DNA of 64,000 nucleotides from Pedobacter panaciterrae (GTDB taxonomy: Bacteria > Bacteroidota > Bacteroidia > Sphingobacteriales > Sphingobacteriaceae), in assembly GCF_013204795.1 (NCBI RefSeq), contig NZ_JABMKW010000004.1, positions 60,507-124,506 on the forward strand, read 5' to 3'. Position 1 is the first letter of the stretch, and each line of letters begins with the position of its first letter. Shown here one piece after another: positions 26,801-36,106 of the stretch. A program made the position numbers and the translations under genes. Under the pieces are notes generated by a model that did no database searches, had not been told where the DNA came from, and saw only the letters and a program-made list of their open reading frames with translations.

Positions 26801-27886
26801 ATGAATTCAATATTTCGTTTCTTTTGGTTTTGTTCAGGAGTACATATTGCTACCCTGGAAAAGCATCCTACGGAGCACAATAAATATGTGGGCATCGGAG
26901 CCACCATTTTCTTTACCGGATTGTTTGCCGCACTTTCTGGTGGTTATGCCATGTATTTTGTTTTTAAAGGAGATTCAACAGCACTCCCTTTTGCCTTTCT
27001 TTTTGGCTTAATCTGGGGGCTCGCTATTTTTAATATGGATCGCTATATAGTCTCCAGCATTAATAAAAGTGCTTCCACTGGCAAACAGCTATTACAGGCC
27101 ACCCCACGTATTTTATTAGCCATCATGATCGGGATTGTCATATCCCGTCCACTGGAATTAAAAATATTCGACAAAGAGATCAAGGAACGTTTAAAGGTCA
27201 CTTATCTAAACAATCAGCGTTCTAAAATCGATACGTTAAACATTGCCTTTGGCAATAAGTATAAAATTGAACTCGCTAAACTCAAAGAAACCAAGGCTCA
27301 GCGCGACTCTATGGAGAGTGCGATAAAGACAGACAGACAAAAGCTAAACTTCGAAATTTTTGGAAACAAAACAACCGAAACTTCCGGAATTATGGGCTAT
27401 GGCCCATACGCCAAAAGAAAAGAAGCAGAATTGAAGCAGCGCGAACAAGACTTGGACACCCTATCGGCAGGAGTTAGAAAACTCGAAGATTTTGTAGATA
27501 ACCGAAAGCAGTTTGATGGCCTGATGAGTGAGAAACTATATACCAGCAAACAACTGGATAGCTTAACCAGTATTGCAGGCTTTGCCGACAGGAACTCTGC
27601 CTTAGGTCAGTTAAGTATCAGCCCCAACGGTAAAAAAGATGTAAATACTTCACTCGCGATAACGTTTATTGGCTTGTTATTTATTTTCTTTGAATGCTTA
27701 CCTGTTTTTGTTAAATTGATGAGCAGCAGAGGACCATATGACAGATCTGTAGAAAATATAGAAACTGTCCAGATGTACGAATCTGATAAAGACAAAGACT
27801 ATGAGATAACTGTTATCGATGGCGTTCATGACACACGTGTTTCAACAGAGATAAACAGAAGAAAAAACGCATTGAATTCTAACTAA
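26801..27886 (+). CDS. DUF4407 membrane protein
   Basis: The 361-residue protein has an N-terminal pair of transmembrane helices (ATIFFTGLFAALSGGYAMYF and FAFLFGLIWGLAIFNMDRYI), a third (ILLAIMIGIVISRPLELKIF), a long helical, probably coiled-coil, middle (about 130-270) and a fourth helix (SLAITFIGLLFIFFECLPVF). This matches DUF4407, whose function is unknown. The M28 peptidase gene starts 5 nt later. Confidence 0.85.
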   Translation: MNSIFRFFWFCSGVHIATLEKHPTEHNKYVGIGATIFFTGLFAALSGGYAMYFVFKGDSTALPFAFLFGLIWGLAIFNMDRYIVSSINKSASTGKQLLQATPRILLAIMIGIVISRPLELKIFDKEIKERLKVTYLNNQRSKIDTLNIAFGNKYKIELAKLKETKAQRDSMESAIKTDRQKLNFEIFGNKTTETSGIMGYGPYAKRKEAELKQREQDLDTLSAGVRKLEDFVDNRKQFDGLMSEKLYTSKQLDSLTSIAGFADRNSALGQLSISPNGKKDVNTSLAITFIGLLFIFFECLPVFVKLMSSRGPYDRSVENIETVQMYESDKDKDYEITVIDGVHDTRVSTEINRRKNALNSN

Positions 27887-27891
27887 CATAT

Positions 27892-29205
27892 ATGAGAAAA
27901 GCTCTTTACTTCTTTTTTGTGCTTCTAATTGCACAACAGGCAAATGCACAGGACATCAATAAAATAATTACAAAAGATTATGTCGACAGACTGATCAAAA
28001 CCCTTAGCAGTGATGACATGCAAGGCAGGGGTACATTTACACCAGGCATAGACAAAGCTGCAACTTTTATAGAATCTGAGTTCAAAAGTATTGGGCTAAA
28101 ACCGCTTGAAGGAGAAAATGGTTATCGCCAATCCTTCTTCAAATATCAATTGAAACCTGAGGCCACCTCTGTTACAATTGATGGCGCAAACATTGATCCG
28201 GCAAACATCCTGGTATTTGGGAATACCTCAGAAAACCTAACTTTTGACAACACCAACAGCGATGGATGGATAAAACTTGATCCCTCTAAGCCTTTTATGG
28301 ATCAGTTCAGACCAATTAGCAGAAGCGGCAAGAAACAGTTGATATTGGTTGATGCAAAATTTGCAGATGCCTTTAACAGAATCAAAGGATACTTTGACAA
28401 AGGAAGCATATTGGACGAAAAAGATTTAAATGCCAAGTCAACTGCTCTTGTTTTTGTCCTTGATAAGGACACTGTAGCAAGCGATTTTAAAGTAGACTTG
28501 AAAAACTCTTTTGCAAAAATGCCTTTATTCAATGTTGCAGGGATGATTCCCGGAAAATCAAAAGCCAAAGAATTGGTCATCTTTTCAGGACATTATGATC
28601 ACCTTGGTATAATTAAAGCTGATGGACAAGACAGCATTGCAAACGGTGCAGATGATGATGCATCAGGCACAACAGCAATGATTGCTTTAGCCAAGTATTA
28701 CAAGAAGTTAAACAATAATGAGCGCACCCTAATATTTGTAGCCTTTACAGCAGAAGAAATTGGAGGTTTTGGTGCCAGGCATTTCTCGGAAAAATTAAAT
28801 CCGGACGATGTTGTAGCCATGTTTAATATAGAAATGATTGGTAAAGACAGTAAATTTGGTAAAAACACAGCCTTTATAACAGGCTATGATAAATCAGATT
28901 TTGGCCAGATCTTACAGAAAAACTTGAAAGGAACAGAATTTACTTTTCACCCTGATCCTTACCCACAACAAAATCTATTCTATAGAAGCGACAATGCTAC
29001 ATTAGCTGCTCTTGGCGTTCCGGCACATACGATAAGCACAGATCAAATAGATACCGATAAGTTTTATCACACCGTAAAAGACGAATACAGTACCCTTGAT
29101 TCAGACAATATATTGTCGACCATTAAAGGTATTGCCAAAAGCGCAATAAGCATTATAAAAGGTATTGATACGCCAACAAGAATTCCTAAACTGGAAAATA
29201 ACTAG
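27892..29205 (+). CDS. M28-family aminopeptidase, secreted
   Basis: The 437-residue product has a signal peptide (RKALYFFFVLLIAQQANAQ), a mid-protein PA-like insert, and the metal motifs SGHYDHLG, NGADDDASGT (bridging Asp), FTAEEIGGFG (catalytic Glu-Glu), NIEMIG, and a late His in KFYHTVKDEYSTLD. These are the di-zinc aminopeptidase ligands of M28. It acts outside the inner membrane on peptides. Confidence 0.88.
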   Translation: MRKALYFFFVLLIAQQANAQDINKIITKDYVDRLIKTLSSDDMQGRGTFTPGIDKAATFIESEFKSIGLKPLEGENGYRQSFFKYQLKPEATSVTIDGANIDPANILVFGNTSENLTFDNTNSDGWIKLDPSKPFMDQFRPISRSGKKQLILVDAKFADAFNRIKGYFDKGSILDEKDLNAKSTALVFVLDKDTVASDFKVDLKNSFAKMPLFNVAGMIPGKSKAKELVIFSGHYDHLGIIKADGQDSIANGADDDASGTTAMIALAKYYKKLNNNERTLIFVAFTAEEIGGFGARHFSEKLNPDDVVAMFNIEMIGKDSKFGKNTAFITGYDKSDFGQILQKNLKGTEFTFHPDPYPQQNLFYRSDNATLAALGVPAHTISTDQIDTDKFYHTVKDEYSTLDSDNILSTIKGIAKSAISIIKGIDTPTRIPKLENN

Positions 29206-29207
29206 GT

Positions 29208-29705
29208 CTATATGATGGGTTTCTCCATGACGTAATCGTCCATAACGAAACCGTTTCCGATATCCAGGACAACGGTTTCTTTTATTATAAAACCTGCTCT
29301 TTCATAAAAGTCTTTGGCCTTATTGTTCTTATTAACATTTAACTGAAGTGATTTACCGCCCGCCCTTTTTACCAGGTTAAAAACTTCGTTTATCAATAGC
29401 TTACCTACACCCCTTCCGTGCGTTTGGGGCAAAACATATAACTTATGTAGTTTATAAGCATGGCTTTCAGGCTCTATAACCGAAAACCCTGCAAAACCCA
29501 GGTCTTCATTATCTTCCTCAGCTATCAAAAATGTATGCCCCTTCTCCAATTGCGAAAGCAATTCTCCCCGGTTATACATTTTCTCTAACATATAATCAAT
29601 CTGTTCGGTTGAAAGATATTCGGCATACGTAATTCGCCATGTCCTATCTGCCAGATCCTGAATAGTGGCAATATCCTCTTCTTTTGCTTTCCTTAAAATT
29701 ATCAT
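29208..29705 (-). CDS. GNAT-family N-acetyltransferase
   Basis: The 165-residue product starts IILRKAKEEDIATIQDLADRTW and has the acetyl-CoA loop LPQTHGRGVGKLLINEV (about residues 92-108), then LNVNKNNKAKDFYERAGF, the classical GNAT end. The acceptor is unknown. It converges on the M28 gene with a 2-nt gap. Confidence 0.88.
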   Translation of the reverse strand: MIILRKAKEEDIATIQDLADRTWRITYAEYLSTEQIDYMLEKMYNRGELLSQLEKGHTFLIAEEDNEDLGFAGFSVIEPESHAYKLHKLYVLPQTHGRGVGKLLINEVFNLVKRAGGKSLQLNVNKNNKAKDFYERAGFIIKETVVLDIGNGFVMDDYVMEKPII

Positions 29706-29723
29706 AAAAGCTTCTTTATCTAA

Positions 29724-30284
29724 TTACAATACCTCACTAATAAACAGATATGGTACGTTGAATAGGAACTCCACAAATCCATCATTTATTACCTCAAAAG
29801 TATTATTTTCTGTTTGCTTTAAATTACTTGTTTCAAAATAAGAGACAACTTCAATATTAAAAATGCTGTCTTTGGGTTTCCATACTTTAAATCCCGATTT
29901 AATAGCGTATGATTTTTCAGTTTCAGTAAATACCACAATGTTTATCGCATCAATATAACTTCCCAGTTCCCTTAAGTCGCTTTTTGAATCAATAACATTT
30001 ACTGCAGGGTATTTTTCAGCAATCAAATAATCTAAAACAGCATCTAATTCCTCAGATTTAGCATGAATTACTTTTGTATTTTCCTGAAAATCCTGGTCAT
30101 TTGAATTGACCACAATATCCACCTTTAAGCCAAGACTGATGGCCTTTTCATAAACCGCAGCGCTAACGATTAAAGTTGGGCTCCATTCCAGCAGCTGACC
30201 TAAATATTCTTCATTAAAGTCCCCTAAATAGTGGATATATAGTGCCGGCTCTTGTTTTTCCCGAATGATATGATGTGATGACAT
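29724..30284 (-). CDS. Thiamine pyrophosphokinase-like protein, divergent
   Basis: The 186-residue product resembles small Bacteroidota proteins related to thiamine diphosphokinase. LIVSAAVYEKAISLGLKVDIVVNSNDQD occupies the place of the usual 'A..GLxPD.vigDfDS' segment, and the C-terminal half is beta-rich. The normal catalytic Asp-rich loop is only partly kept (NSNDQD), so enzyme activity is doubtful. It lies 18 nt upstream of the GNAT gene. Confidence 0.5.
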   Translation of the reverse strand: MSSHHIIREKQEPALYIHYLGDFNEEYLGQLLEWSPTLIVSAAVYEKAISLGLKVDIVVNSNDQDFQENTKVIHAKSEELDAVLDYLIAEKYPAVNVIDSKSDLRELGSYIDAINIVVFTETEKSYAIKSGFKVWKPKDSIFNIEVVSYFETSNLKQTENNTFEVINDGFVEFLFNVPYLFISEVL

Positions 30285-30322
30285 ACAGCAAATATATCCT
30301 AATATTCTTTTTTATTTTAGTA

Positions 30323-31228
30323 TCAGATCAAAGACATGCTTTTCATCCAGAAAATGCATCGCCCAAACCATTCATCAAAAGAAGGAGCAGTTAAAAACCC
30401 ATGCTCTCCTTTTGCGTAAATATGCAATTCTCCAGATACCTTGTTTTCTTTAAGCGCTCTGTAAAACTCAACACTATTGGCTACAGGTACAACCTGATCA
30501 GCATCCGAATGAATTAAAATCGTTGGCGGCGTTTCTTCTGTTACCTGCAACTCATTGGAGTAAAGTTTTATCTTTTCTTCTGTTGGAGAGGGGCCAAGAA
30601 GATTATCTCTGGATCCAATATGACCAATCTTGTCGGTAAAAGAGATCACCGGATTTATAAGCAGCATAAAATTTGGCCTAACGCTAATTCCTTCTCGATT
30701 TTCAATAACTGGTTTATTAAAATGTGTTCCCGCAGTTGCGGCAAGATGGCCTCCGGCAGAAAACCCCAGAATACCTATCTTTTTGGGGTCAATGTTCCAT
30801 TCTTTAGCCCTCTGTCTCACTATCTTAATTGCCTGTTGGGCATCCTGCAGAGGCCCGATAGACTTGTCCAACATTATCTTATCGTTCGGCAGCCTATACT
30901 TTAATACAAAAGCCGTTACCCCCATTTTCGCAAATGCTCTGGCTGCATCGCTGCCTTCTCTTTTTGTAAGTAGCACATGATATCCTCCGCCAGGACAAAT
31001 GATAACAGAAGTTCCATTTGCCAAACCCTTTGGGGGCAAATAAACAGAAAGAGTAGGAACAGACACGTTAGAAGTAAGACTATCTACGTCTGGATTACCG
31101 ATCCTCTGCTCTTGATTTGATATAGGCTTGGCATTTGGTATTTTACCTGAATATAATGGGATCACCTGTTGCGCATTACAATACGGAACCAAAAACATCA
31201 GCGATAAAAATACAATATACTTTGCCAT
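30323..31228 (-). CDS. Secreted alpha/beta-hydrolase esterase
   Basis: The 301-residue product has a signal peptide (ending CNAQ), the oxyanion segment IICPGGGYHVL, the nucleophile elbow GFSAGGHLAA (catalytic Ser about residue 157), an Asp in IHSDADQVVP and a His in GEHGFL. This is the pattern of BD-FAE/xylan esterase-type hydrolases. It may act on acetylated or feruloylated sugars. It starts 7 nt after the stop of the large gene upstream on the same strand and is likely co-transcribed. Confidence 0.87.
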   Translation of the reverse strand: MAKYIVFLSLMFLVPYCNAQQVIPLYSGKIPNAKPISNQEQRIGNPDVDSLTSNVSVPTLSVYLPPKGLANGTSVIICPGGGYHVLLTKREGSDAARAFAKMGVTAFVLKYRLPNDKIMLDKSIGPLQDAQQAIKIVRQRAKEWNIDPKKIGILGFSAGGHLAATAGTHFNKPVIENREGISVRPNFMLLINPVISFTDKIGHIGSRDNLLGPSPTEEKIKLYSNELQVTEETPPTILIHSDADQVVPVANSVEFYRALKENKVSGELHIYAKGEHGFLTAPSFDEWFGRCIFWMKSMSLI

Positions 31229-31235
31229 GAGGTAT

Positions 31236-34200
31236 TTATTCGAAATTGATCCAATCTATACTTATCAAATCTCTATTTGGTGGGGTATTCTTTAAAAACA
31301 CAAAATAAAGATCATGTTTACCCCCCGGGTTTTTTACAGACGTGCTTAATTCAGTGTACTTTTCCCACTTACCTGTTGAGGTAAAATTAGCCGTACTAAT
31401 TATTTCTCCTTTTGGAGAATCGATATGCACCTCTATAGTTCCACTATGATTTGCCGAAGCATAATAATAGGTAAGTTTATTAATGTTCCTAAGGTCAATA
31501 TTTTTAAACACGATATAAGACTTGTTATGGATGCTACCAACATACCTGTCATTTTTATCTACGTTATTAAAAACATCTGCATCTTCTGCCTGTACTTTTG
31601 CCGGACGCAACACAATCGTCTCTTTTTTTGTTAAAGGAGTTATCGCCCCGCCCTTGTCAGTATACGACGCAGAGAAAATGTACCTACCCTGATCCTTATT
31701 AGCTAAATGCTGTTTTAAAGCAACGGCTCCTTGTTGTGGCAACGCAGCATTAGTTTTTTTGGCATTTAAGCTTAAAATATATTTAACAATCTCAGTTGCA
31801 TCATCATTAGAAATCTGAGGGTGTGCACTCATTGCATGTTCTCCCCAAACACCGCCACCTCCAACAATGATCTTCTTAGCCAAACGACTTACTGCATCTT
31901 TGTTACCGGTATAACGTTGTGCAACCTGCATAAACGAAGGACCCACTGATTTACCATTTATCTGATGGCAAGCTTTACAGTCGCTTTTAGCAACTAAAGA
32001 TTTACCAAAATTATATGTAGGTGTAATCTCCTGATGACCTACCAGCGCCTGATTGCTTTCTACCTTTGCAATAAAATCAAGGTTCACCTTTACCTTTTTT
32101 GCATCTATCACCTTATCTTCATTATCCTTTACATCAACTTTATAATTAAAATTAGTTGCCTTAGGGAAAAAGAAAGAACTATTACTTGTTGTAATTATGG
32201 CTACCTGAGGCATCGTATTACCTACCTTAATCACAACCGTATCCAACCCGCTTTTACCCGCTGCATCAGTTACTTTTAAAATAGCGTTGTATATGCCGTT
32301 TTTTTGAAATGTATAGTTAACATTTTGTTCTGTTGATGCGATCTTGTTTCCTTCAAAGCTCCACTCGTACGACAGTTTATCATCATCGTCATTATCATAG
32401 CTCTTCGAGGTAAAAGCAACTTTGTATGGAGCAATTCCAATAGTATCTTTGGTTTCAATTTTAGCAAACGGAGCACGGTTTCCACCATTGTAATCAATAC
32501 GAACCAAACGCGCATCAACATTATCTATCCCGTATACAGATCCATATTCCAACATATAAAATGATCCTTCTGGCCCAACCTCTATATCAATAGGGCGTCT
32601 AAAATCGCCATTAGTTTCCATAAAAGGCTCCATGCGTACATAGTTTTGATTCTCATCCAGACGCACTGCAAACACCCAGTTTCTCATCCAATCGTACATA
32701 AAAAGTGCTTTATCATAATACTCAGGGAACTTAGTATCGGATTTAAGCGCTGCATTATAATGATATACAGGCCCGCCCATAGCACATCTTCCGCCTTGTC
32801 CCAAAGCAGGGAATTCTTCTGATCTGTTATAAGGATACCACACCATCGCTTTTTGAGCCGGTGGCAATATTTGAGCACCGGTACTATATGGGGAATTGTT
32901 TGCAGGACCGTTTACATCAAAGAAATCTCCTACTTTTTTGGTCGCAAAATCATACTCTTTATAAGCCTTATTATCACCAACAAAATATGGCCAGCCATAA
33001 TTTCCAGCTTTTTTTGCCTGATTAAATTCATCGTATCCACGTGGCCCCTGTAAACCATCAGTACCAGAATCTGGTCCAACTTCTCCCCAATACACGATAG
33101 AAGTTTCAGGATCTACAGACATTCTATAAGGGTTACGACAACCCATTACATAAATTTCCGGACGTGTTTTTGGTGTTCCTTTAGCAAATAAATTCCCTTC
33201 AGGAATGGTATAACTTCCATCTGCCTCAGGATGAATCCGCAGGATCTTGCCGCGCAAGTCGTTTGTATTTCCTGCCGATCTTTCTGCATCAAATGTTAAA
33301 CGATTATCTCTTCTATCAATAGGAGCAAAACCATCAGATTCAAAAGGCACAGTATTATCCCCGGTTGAAATATATAGATTCTTGTACTTATCCCAGGCTA
33401 AAGAACCACCTGTATGAGCACTTACTTCAAGATCAATTGGGACCTCTATAATCACCTGCTCAGATTTAAGATCAAGCTCATTTTCCTTACTAATTTTAAA
33501 GCGAGAAATATGCTGTTTGTATTTATCACCTGCAGAGGCGGTATAAAAGAAATACAAATAGTTATTTTTTGCAAAGTCCGGATCAATAGTCATCCCCAAC
33601 AAACCATTTAGGTATTTATCAACAGCCTTCACAGGAAAGTTGTAAACCAATGTAGTTTTACCATCGGCAGGATTGTATACGTAAAAATTACCGGCGCGCT
33701 CAATAAAAAACACCCTGCCATCCGGAGCTACAGATAATTCCATAGGCTCATTTAAATCATTAGATAAAACGGTTTTAGTAAAACGATTATCCTCTGGCTT
33801 TTTAACTGCGTATGCTTTTGAATAATCCAATGCAACGTTGGTACCAATGGCATACTTAATACCCCCAAGGAGGTGAGTTAAAAATAATGGTTCGCTAAAG
33901 CTTTCGTCGGTATGTCCGCCGCCTGTATAAAAAGCGCGGCCGCCATCGAATTCATGGTACCAGGCAATAGGATGGTTCTCTCCGTTTTCTCCGCCTTCGT
34001 AGCTATCTTCATCTAATTTAGCCAGCACCTTTATATCGTCTTGTATGCTTTTATAGTTATACCATTCGTCTGTGCGGTCCCATCTTTTTGGCAAGCCCTT
34101 AGTCGATATATGGGTCGTGTCAATCACATCAATAGTTGCCTTACGCACATTAGGATTACCCGGATGGCTTTTAAAATAAGCTCCAACAAGCTTATTATAC

Positions 34201-34634
34201 CAAGGCCAATCGTATTCTGTATCTGCCGCAGCATGAACTCCGGCGTAACCACCACCAGATTGAATATACCTTTCAAAAGCTACCTGCTCATCGGCATTTA
34301 ATACATTCATAGTGGTGCTTAAAAAGATTACAGCACTGTAGTTTTTTAAACTATCCTGAACAAAATAAGCTGAATTCTTAGTTGTATCTACAATAAAATT
34401 ATTCTCTTTACCAAGCTTTTGTAGAGCAGCAATACCAGCCGGAATAGAAGCATGATAAAAGCCCTTGGTTTTTGAAAACACCAGGATACGGGCAGGTTTT
34501 GCTGGTTTAGCAACACTAGACGCCGGAGTAGCAGGCGTTTTAGGCACTACCGTTTTGCAGGCATAAAATACAACAGAAGTGCAAACTGTTGAGAATACAG
34601 CAAGGTAAATTTTAAAGTATTTAGTTTTAAGCAT
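31236..34634 (-). CDS. ThuA / PQQ-type sugar dehydrogenase / PKD / cytochrome c / CBM fusion lipoprotein
   Basis: The 1132-residue protein has a lipoprotein-like N-terminus (VVFYAC), a ThuA domain (about 45-260: VFSKTKGFYHASIPAGI, GVHAAADTEYDWPWY, YTGGGHTDES) and a GSDH beta-propeller (about 280-720: AHTGGSLAWDKYKNLYISTGD, GKILRIHPE, MGCRNPYRMSVDP). A PKD domain follows (about 735-815), then a cytochrome c domain with heme motif CKACH and a likely Met ligand in EHAMSAHP (about 870-960), then a CBM6-like end. It would oxidise a sugar at the surface and pass electrons to its own heme. The esterase gene follows it. Confidence 0.88.
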   Translation of the reverse strand: MLKTKYFKIYLAVFSTVCTSVVFYACKTVVPKTPATPASSVAKPAKPARILVFSKTKGFYHASIPAGIAALQKLGKENNFIVDTTKNSAYFVQDSLKNYSAVIFLSTTMNVLNADEQVAFERYIQSGGGYAGVHAAADTEYDWPWYNKLVGAYFKSHPGNPNVRKATIDVIDTTHISTKGLPKRWDRTDEWYNYKSIQDDIKVLAKLDEDSYEGGENGENHPIAWYHEFDGGRAFYTGGGHTDESFSEPLFLTHLLGGIKYAIGTNVALDYSKAYAVKKPEDNRFTKTVLSNDLNEPMELSVAPDGRVFFIERAGNFYVYNPADGKTTLVYNFPVKAVDKYLNGLLGMTIDPDFAKNNYLYFFYTASAGDKYKQHISRFKISKENELDLKSEQVIIEVPIDLEVSAHTGGSLAWDKYKNLYISTGDNTVPFESDGFAPIDRRDNRLTFDAERSAGNTNDLRGKILRIHPEADGSYTIPEGNLFAKGTPKTRPEIYVMGCRNPYRMSVDPETSIVYWGEVGPDSGTDGLQGPRGYDEFNQAKKAGNYGWPYFVGDNKAYKEYDFATKKVGDFFDVNGPANNSPYSTGAQILPPAQKAMVWYPYNRSEEFPALGQGGRCAMGGPVYHYNAALKSDTKFPEYYDKALFMYDWMRNWVFAVRLDENQNYVRMEPFMETNGDFRRPIDIEVGPEGSFYMLEYGSVYGIDNVDARLVRIDYNGGNRAPFAKIETKDTIGIAPYKVAFTSKSYDNDDDDKLSYEWSFEGNKIASTEQNVNYTFQKNGIYNAILKVTDAAGKSGLDTVVIKVGNTMPQVAIITTSNSSFFFPKATNFNYKVDVKDNEDKVIDAKKVKVNLDFIAKVESNQALVGHQEITPTYNFGKSLVAKSDCKACHQINGKSVGPSFMQVAQRYTGNKDAVSRLAKKIIVGGGGVWGEHAMSAHPQISNDDATEIVKYILSLNAKKTNAALPQQGAVALKQHLANKDQGRYIFSASYTDKGGAITPLTKKETIVLRPAKVQAEDADVFNNVDKNDRYVGSIHNKSYIVFKNIDLRNINKLTYYYASANHSGTIEVHIDSPKGEIISTANFTSTGKWEKYTELSTSVKNPGGKHDLYFVFLKNTPPNRDLISIDWINFE

Positions 34635-34933
34635 AAAAATATTGGGTTAATGTGGCTCCCGGCCAAAAAAAAAGTAAAGTAAGATCACAAAACAATTTGC
34701 CCTTGAATATTGACAGGCATTTAGGGCTTAACTACTCACAATCACTTGGTTTAGGTTTGGATTAAAGTTCATTTTGAAGTAAACTTAGCAATTATAATGA
34801 AAAAGACCTTAATAAAGCGAACATATGGAAACAAACACACTGTCAGCTAAACAATTAGATAAAATATTCATCAGAATTTAACATACTAATTCTGATATAT
34901 TTATTACATTCGGAAACATTTAAATATAATCCT

Positions 34934-35545
34934 ATGCTGAAAAAATCTATACTAGCAGGCATGGCATTTTTAATGCTCTCTTGTGGTAATCAAAAAAAAG
35001 AAGAAAGTGATTCAGGGACTGGCAGTGTTATCGACAAAGTCAGTAATCTGAATAAGGTGGCTCAATCCGCAGATAAGATGGAGGAGATGACCGCTGAACT
35101 AAAAAAACTAACACCCCTAACCAATGAGCAGCTGAAAGCTGCAGTACCAGAAACACTCGACGGGTTGAAAAGAAAAAGCTTTAGTGCTGGCGGTTATGCT
35201 GTAAGTGGCCTGAGCACTATTGAAGCTGAATATGGCGACGACAGTAAATATGTAAAAGTTGGCATCATTGATGGCGCAGGAGAATCTGGAAGCGCTATTA
35301 TTTCTTTAATGGCCATGACACTAAGTATGGACAGAGAATCAGAATCTAATGGAACTGTGTCTAAAACAGTAGACGTTAATGGCATTCGTTCTATAACAGA
35401 GGAAACCAAATCTGAAAGCTCAGTTAGCTCATCTATCAAATTCCTTTACAAAGACAGGTATTCTGTAAGCTTGGATGGAACAGGATACAGTCTTCAGGAA
35501 TTAGAATCATTTTTGAAAAGCGTAAAACTTGACGAATTAAAGTAA
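34934..35545 (+). CDS. Lipoprotein of unknown function
   Basis: The 203-residue product has a lipobox (ILAGMAFLMLSC, Cys about residue 17) followed by a polar, charged linker. The second half alternates beta-like segments, e.g. GYAVSGLSTIEAEYG and IKFLYKDRYSVSLDG. I recognise no family. The 299 bp upstream holds only AT-rich sequence, with a weak TATATTTA box. A clear terminator follows at 35579-35606. Confidence 0.75.
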   Translation: MLKKSILAGMAFLMLSCGNQKKEESDSGTGSVIDKVSNLNKVAQSADKMEEMTAELKKLTPLTNEQLKAAVPETLDGLKRKSFSAGGYAVSGLSTIEAEYGDDSKYVKVGIIDGAGESGSAIISLMAMTLSMDRESESNGTVSKTVDVNGIRSITEETKSESSVSSSIKFLYKDRYSVSLDGTGYSLQELESFLKSVKLDELK

Positions 35546-35578
35546 TTCGACTGATTAAAGATGTTATGAATTTAAAAT

Positions 35579-35606
35579 CTTTAGATCTTCATCTAAAGGT
35601 TTTTTT
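35579..35606 (+). terminator. Rho-independent terminator after the lipoprotein gene
   Basis: CTTTAGAT (35579-35586), loop CTTC, ATCTAAAG (35591-35598), then seven T at 35600-35606. It sits 34 nt after the stop codon, before a convergent gene. Confidence 0.85.
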
Positions 35607-35622
35607 ATGATCCTTACTTCTC

Positions 35623-35958
35623 TCACGCTTTATAAACATAGAACTTCTTATCCCTTATCGGTTGCCCCTTAATCTCTAAATATTCTCCCTTTTTATCTCT
35701 GGTATACTTTACTACGAATGGCTCGTCACTTGCTTTGCATGCTTCAAAAGCCAGTTTCAGTCGATCAATGTGCGTATCAGCGCCAACTTTCCATTTTTTA
35801 TCTAAATACCAAAAATAAGCTGAAAAATTTCTTGTATTCCCTAGCATTTTTCCATCTAACCTAATATGAGTTGGATTTAATTCTTTGTAAGGAAGAACCG
35901 CTTGAATATAAAACTCACTAAAATTCTTGTATTCAGGAATAACGTTTACTGGGCTCAT
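35623..35958 (-). CDS. Hypothetical protein, small
   Basis: The 111-residue soluble protein has no signal and no family I recognise. Segments such as NTRNFSAYFWYLDKKWKVGADTH and FVVKYTRDKKGEYLEIKGQ suggest a compact beta-rich fold. It converges on the lipoprotein terminator. Confidence 0.65.
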   Translation of the reverse strand: MSPVNVIPEYKNFSEFYIQAVLPYKELNPTHIRLDGKMLGNTRNFSAYFWYLDKKWKVGADTHIDRLKLAFEACKASDEPFVVKYTRDKKGEYLEIKGQPIRDKKFYVYKA

Positions 35959-36106
35959 AATTAATTTTTGCGCAATTTACATCATTTCTATTCTGGTGAC
36001 AATTTTTTGGGCTAATAATCTTACGCTTTTTATCTAATTTAAGGCTTGTAATAAAAACTAAAAACCTGACATCTTTAATATATTAATCCTCAACCAAATT
36101 ACCGCA

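Noticed and set aside
32819..32835. 10-nt match to the reverse complement of the candidate guide
   Set aside because: It is inside the ThuA/dehydrogenase gene and too short to mean anything.
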